This document shows positions 58,849 to 64,000 of a stretch of 64,000 nt of DNA, one piece after another (within the stretch, counting starts at the first letter, position 1; every line of letters begins with the position of its first letter). The notes beneath the pieces were generated by a model, which ran no database searches, was not told where the DNA came from, and was given only the letters and a program-made list of their open reading frames with translations. The translations under genes and the position numbers were made by a program. Source of the DNA: Epiperipatus broadwayi (lineage: Eukaryota > Onychophora > Udeonychophora > Euonychophora > Peripatidae); contig JAQFVV010013307.1 in NCBI GenBank assembly GCA_028023455.1, forward strand, positions 98,349 to 162,348. Reading direction: 5' to 3'.

Positions 58849-61129
58849 TAGAGTAGTTTTTAATTAATGAACATTTTATTTGGATTGTATATATATATAC
58901 ACACACACACTTTTTCCAATAACCAACCTACTAACGTTACATATATATAGCAGAAAATTTTGATATGCTTTATCCAAATGCATTTTCTCAATTGGTGAGA
59001 ATTTGGTCATTTAGTATCTCGTCTCAAAAATGAATTTAATTGGAATAATTTACATCATGTAAAGTATGCGACCTTTGAAAGTATTAACATTTACAATTGC
59101 ATTCATTGTCTGAAGTACTTACTACAACTTTTCAAAAAAAATAAATCGTTTTTTGATAAAATTTTCTTACAAATATCTTATAAATAAATAAATATTGTTT
59201 ATCAAGTAAAAGTAATACTCCTGAATTACTAAACATAAATTAATCTTTTAAAAAATGTTAATACTTTTATTTAAAAAATTGGTGATGATATTTGATATAA
59301 GTTATTTCGGTTTTGAAAATGTTAAATAAAGAAGTCATAAAAAAAATTAAGTGTTGTAAATTCTATTCTGTGTCTATTTTCAGTTCATTCAATCATAAAA
59401 TGAATCCTTATATTTGAAATTATGAATATATTATAAACAAGCCAATTGACTAGTGTTTTCCATACTTTGACATTTGTATGCAATTTTTTTTTAATAATTT
59501 ATACAGTGATGGCATTTTTTTATTGCTTTAAATACATTTTATTCAATTAGAGATATTTATCAGTTGTACATAGTCAATATAACATTGCTCAAATGTAAAA
59601 ATAATTTTATCACTAAAGGATGAAAAAATATAGAATAAATTTTCACCTTCAAGAATTATTTATTCAAAAGATTGTTTAAATGGTTTATTATAAAGATAAA
59701 TTCCCTCATTATTTTATGGTTAAAATAGTAAAAAACAAAAAAAATAATATTAAGCTTGTTTATCCATATTCAACAAGAATATATTAGTACAATGTATTTG
59801 CAAAATCTTAAGATCATACCAGATAAAAATTGGTCCTAAAAATCATATTAAGTTTATTTGATAATTTTAGAACAACATAGAAGTTTTTTACACATACACG
59901 CACACACACACATATATATATAACGCACTGAGTCACATTATTGTTTGAGATCTAACAATTTTTCTTTCAAAAGTTAATCTTGATAATGGTGGTTGCTAGT
60001 CCGTTGAAATGTCGGATTGTAATACAAAATAATATACGGTTTATTCCCAAAAACAATTATTTATCTACATCATACAACTGTGAAAACATTATGTGTGTGT
60101 GTGTGTGTGCAATTAAACAGGAAGTAACTGAAGTTTCCAATGAGCTGTATATGTAAATAAACTATTCCAAAAACTGATGATATCATCTGTCTCTTTAGCA
60201 TTTGTACTTATATATGCTTAATTTAATTATATAATTTTAAATAAGGGAATAAATTCATTCTATTGATTGTATATATTTATAAACTAAATAATAAGAATCA
60301 TCATTTTAACATTCAGAGGATCAAAGTAGAGCTTTAGTTTAAAAAACCTCCAAATTTGAAATGAAAACTCAGTTTTAATATTTGTAAATAAACAATTCAG
60401 ATTATATGTAACTCATCAGATGCTTCAATTATTTCCTGTTCAATTATATATAATCTGAGTTATTTACTTATTAAGCTATATAGTAATTTTGTACATGAGG
60501 AATCCAGCTTCAATAATAATCCCTTCAATGATCATCCCCAACCTCTTACAGCTTTTGAAATCTAGGCATAGCTAGGAAATCTTTGAATTAATCCATCCAA
60601 ATCCTTTGCTAGAATTGATCATGTGCAAAATTAAATATAAATATAAATGCTTTTTGACAAGTGAAGATGGATATTTCTTTCTTTCATTGTTAAGTTTTTT
60701 TTAAATAGCACTAAATGCTCTGTAAAACCAAGAGACCTTGAAAAATCATTAAAGATCCTAGTTCTAATGCTTCAATGTTTTTTTAAGGTTTGATCTAGTT
60801 TTGTATTGAAATGACTATTTTTCTTTCTTAATTTTTATTAGTATTGATCATAGTTTTTATTGTTGTTGTTGGAGATTTGACATACTATAGACTTATTCAA
60901 CAAGACTGAAGCAAATTATTATTTCAACTTTTTGCAAATGCTCTTCTATAGTTTTGTAATTTGTTTGTTTGTTTTTGGTGGGGTTTTTTTTTTTTTAAGA
61001 ATAATAATATTATAATACGAACTTAATTTTAAACTTTGCATGTTTGGTTAATATTCTGTAATTCAATACTAGTGCTATAAATGCATAAACACAAAAGTAA
61101 TATTTAATATCTTATTAAACCATAGGCTG
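58849..61129. other. gene-free AT-rich stretch with microsatellites
   Basis: Contains (TA)n(CA)n at 58,890-58,910, (CA)n with (TA)n at 59,895-59,922 and (GT)n at 60,092-60,109. No exon was recognised. Confidence 0.5.
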
Positions 61130-61810
61130 AGCACTTGCGAGAGGCATGTCTCTCATAATCATTGCTCTTTGTGAAGTAACTGATTGTCTAATGTTATGCA
61201 AATCTATGCAAAGTTCAAATATTCCATTTCCTGGATAGGGAATAACATGTTTCCTTTCTGTTAATGGCATTGCTGTCTATTGTGATAAAGCAGGCCTCTT
61301 TTATCTTTCTTCTCAGATTGTTTCCCTCTCTGCAGACTAAGCTGATTATTTGTGGTTTGCATGGAAGTCCTGCAAGCTTTTGGTGCTGTGCAAAAATGGA
61401 ATTGTGTGCTGGATCAGATTTTGCCTTAATATATAAATATTTATGTTGAGATAATCTAGTTTCCAGTGCTGCTTTGGTCTCCCCATAGTATGAGGCTTTA
61501 TAATTTTTGTCAAAGCATGTGATGTTGTAGACCACTTGAGGAGTTTGAGCGAGAGTTAATCATTTTTTTGTGTTATTGATTAGTCTGTTGGGACTAGGAA
61601 AGGTGTGAAAGCATGACTGAAAGCTTCTATTGAAAATTGAACAAATTTTTTTGTGCATGTTTGGTATGTATGACAATAACAGTCTCTGTCTATCCACATG
61701 AGTGTGTTATTGGTCATTTTGTTTTGAAACTGTATGATCTTCCTGTTGACAATGCCCTGTTTAAAACTTATATTTAATAAATCCTCTCCATATGCTGCTA
61801 AATTTAATTT
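61130..61810 (-). pseudogene. Penelope-like element 3' fragment (GIY-YIG endonuclease)
   Basis: The minus strand encodes a connector (HTFPSPNRLINNTKK, then one TGA) leading into VVYNITCFDKNYKASYYGET, RLSQHKYLY and finally RRKIKEACFIT...INRKE. This is the GIY-YIG nuclease layout of Penelope-like elements, with YYG in place of YIG. The last 106 codons (61,215-61,535) are open. Upstream sequence to about 61,800 keeps the post-RT region in broken frames, and RT itself is absent, so this is a 5'-truncated copy. It is a third lineage, unlike those at 7.3 and 51 kb. About 90 bp of 3' UTR follows toward 61,130. Confidence 0.75.
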
Positions 61811-64000
61811 TTTTTATATGGCTGAAAGTTGTATCTTCCATTGGATTCAAGCTTTGTGAACAAATAAATATTCAACATCAAATAAATTAGATATTGTAGC
61901 ACATATACAAAAGTAAAGTTATCTAAATTATTATCAACAGAAAACTTCAGTAATTAATCAAAATTTAAAAAAGTACAGTATTTCCAGATGATCATTAGAA
62001 ACTTCAGCCAATTTACTATTATTATCTAAAACAAACAGAAAATGGTCTTGTTTTTTTATTTGCATGATTGCTAGTATTTAATTGACCATTCATTTGCTTA
62101 CATTTGAATTTCAAATAGAAACTATATGAAATCATAAACAATTCTTTTAATGCGATAAGTATGTTCAATTTAGTCAAATGTTTTTATAGTGTTTCAAATA
62201 AAAAACAAAATTAAAATCCCGTTTTAAAAAAAAATGAAGTCTCATTATGATAATATTAAGATTTATAATAATTTAAAGACTGACCAATATTATACCAAAA
62301 AATCTCCATAGTATAGATATAAATAATTTACTAAAATAAATAACTATTTTTTGAAAGAATTCTTTACATGCTCCAAATAAATGTCATATTGAATCATTTC
62401 TGATTCAATATCTTTAATACAGTACATAGACCAGAAACTTTTTATTTTTATGCAACTGACAATGACTCGGTTAAACTTGAAGGTGCAGAATTAATTCATT
62501 TTTATAACTGTGTGATCATCAAAAGCATATTTAACTATCACAAAAAAGAAAGAGTGAGAAATATGCAATTCAAAACAATAAGTGTGTCAACCAAGCATAC
62601 AAAAGTCTTGTTGATTTTCAAAGTAAAGATATAACTTTTTATTGATATAAATATTTAACAATAATATTAAAAAAAACGTTTTTGAATATATATATTATTT
62701 GTTTAGAGATCTATATAACTAGCAATTCAAAATTAAATATTTTTAAATTAATTACTTATTTAAAAAATACAAATTTAGAAGTCTGCTGAATTATAAAATT
62801 GATTAAATGGTCAGTTGAGGATTTTTGATTTAATTTTCTCAAGTTGTGATGGAGTTCATGGCATAATAATTAGTATACTTTCCTGCCATGATTCAATTTA
62901 GAGCAGATGAAATTTGGAAATTTTTTTAGATTCCAAGTTGGGATAATTTTTTTTTTTTTGGATAGTCAATTTAATATAGCTGATATATTCTGTATTAGAC
63001 ACAATGATATCTAACTTATTAGCTAAATGGTAAAAACCGTAGTTAATCAGGGAAAGTCTGTAAAAAGCAGAATGTAACTATTATGTATGACCTTTGTCAA
63101 TGACGGAAGAGTAACTAACTACTAGTCTCTGAATCCACAATTTGCTTTTATTGTTTTGTATAATAATTTTTTCTAAAAAAAAAAAATCTTTATTTTAAAA
63201 ATGGTAAGAAATAAAACTTTGTACATCCATATCCAATCAAATCTTTCAAGTTTGTGATACACATTCTTCATAGTTCCCTGAACTTGTTGAATTTTAACAC
63301 AGTATAAAATTTTCTAGAACAATTTTTCTACTTTCTAAGCATTTCATTGATCTCCATCCTTTGTATTCGTTAGATAAGCTAGAAATTTTAAACGCCTAAA
63401 CAGCCACACAAAAACGATAGTCACACTTTTCTATTACTACAGTCCGATTTGATTTTGGAGCTGAATATTTTTATTAATAATCATATACATATAGGGTGTT
63501 TAACCCATCAATGCTTCAATAGAGATTTAATGCCATTATTTCTTAATATCACCACTACAGATTAAGTTAACATTATCAAAATAGAAAATATCCCCCCCCC
63601 CCAATATTTTAATCTTAATAAGTCTTTTTTTTTAATTTAATTATATAAAAAGTATAAAGAGCAATATATTTCCTTATAAATATTTATGGATCATATTTTT
63701 TAAAATATAGAAATTCATTTTTTTAAAGTTTTTTTTTTTTTTTTCTAAGATGATTGTGTCTTTTATATATATATAAATTTAAGAAAAAATATTTTTATTA
63801 AGCTTTTATCCAAACTGTAAATTGAGATAACTAGATTCATAATAAAACAATGACACAATTTATTTTAGTATATTAATACTTAAAATTAAATATAAAACTT
63901 TAAAATGTCTTTTTATCTTTAAAATGAACAATGGTTTTTTTAATGCTTTTTATTTTTTTATTTTTAAAAAAAGCTTAAACATGAATGGTATTTATAAAAT
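61811..64000. other. gene-free AT-rich stretch
   Basis: No exon or transposon was recognised with confidence. A C12 run lies at 63,591-63,602, and poly-T runs at 62,948, 63,627 and 63,729. A weak tRNA-like stretch at 62,848-62,905 was judged insufficient. Confidence 0.45.

Noticed and set aside
62848-62905. tRNA-like stretch (TGGCATAATAATTAGTATAC then TTTCCTGCCATGATTC)
   Set aside because: There are A-box-like and anticodon-like pieces, but the T-arm is not convincing and no A-rich tail or target duplication was found.
1-64000. CRISPR arrays, bacterial operons, phage or plasmid genes
   Set aside because: No regularly spaced repeat-spacer arrays or prokaryotic gene organisation; all signals are eukaryotic.

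Overview
This is a very AT-rich (roughly three quarters A+T by eye) window of a eukaryotic, almost certainly invertebrate animal, genome. Evidence for this: a spliced exon of a bHLH-Orange transcription factor, Penelope-like elements with GIY-YIG endonucleases, Ty3/gypsy LTR retrotransposons, APE-type non-LTR retrotransposons, a tRNA-derived retrocopy with an A-rich tail, foldback elements and many long (AT)n tracts. Nothing looks bacterial: there are no operons and no ribosome binding sites. The species cannot be named from the sequence.

Layout. 0.9-7.1 kb: a gag-only LTR retrotransposon on the minus strand with 1.7-kb LTRs. 7.1-9.0 kb: a 5'-truncated Penelope-like element with an open RT/GIY-YIG frame and an inverted copy of its own 3' end. 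10.75-19.07 kb: a decayed APE-type LINE on the plus strand, split by a second internally deleted Ty3/gypsy element (13.84-16.66 kb) with a GGTAC target duplication. 19.07-21.8 kb: a related LINE on the minus strand, joined tail to tail through a shared microsatellite and carrying an inverted 5' piece. 28.2-28.9 kb: the 3' end of a different LINE. 31-46.4 kb: a repeat-rich block with two inverted copies (34.36-38.94 and 42.20-46.40 kb) of a non-coding family with TG...CA ends, and between them a tRNA-Gly(TCC) retrocopy with a perfect 15-bp target duplication. 48.2-48.6 kb: a 450-bp foldback with a Pol III B-box-like loop. 50.1-54.2 kb: a decayed Penelope-like element with terminal repeats. 58.2-58.85 kb: two adjacent palindromic elements. 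61.2-61.8 kb: a third Penelope-like fragment.

The only well-supported host gene feature is a 97-nt minus-strand exon at 48,893-48,989. It encodes the second helix of a HELT/HEY/HES-family bHLH domain, with HELT the best fit. Two minus-strand candidate exons at 29.3-29.8 kb are phase-compatible with it and could carry a diverged Orange-like region and the stop codon, but that is tentative. If correct, the transposons at 30-48.8 kb lie inside one large intron. The exon with the basic region and first helix was not found and probably lies beyond 64 kb.

The long gene-free stretches at 22-28, 38.9-42, 54-58 and 62-64 kb look like ordinary intronic or intergenic AT-rich DNA with microsatellites.
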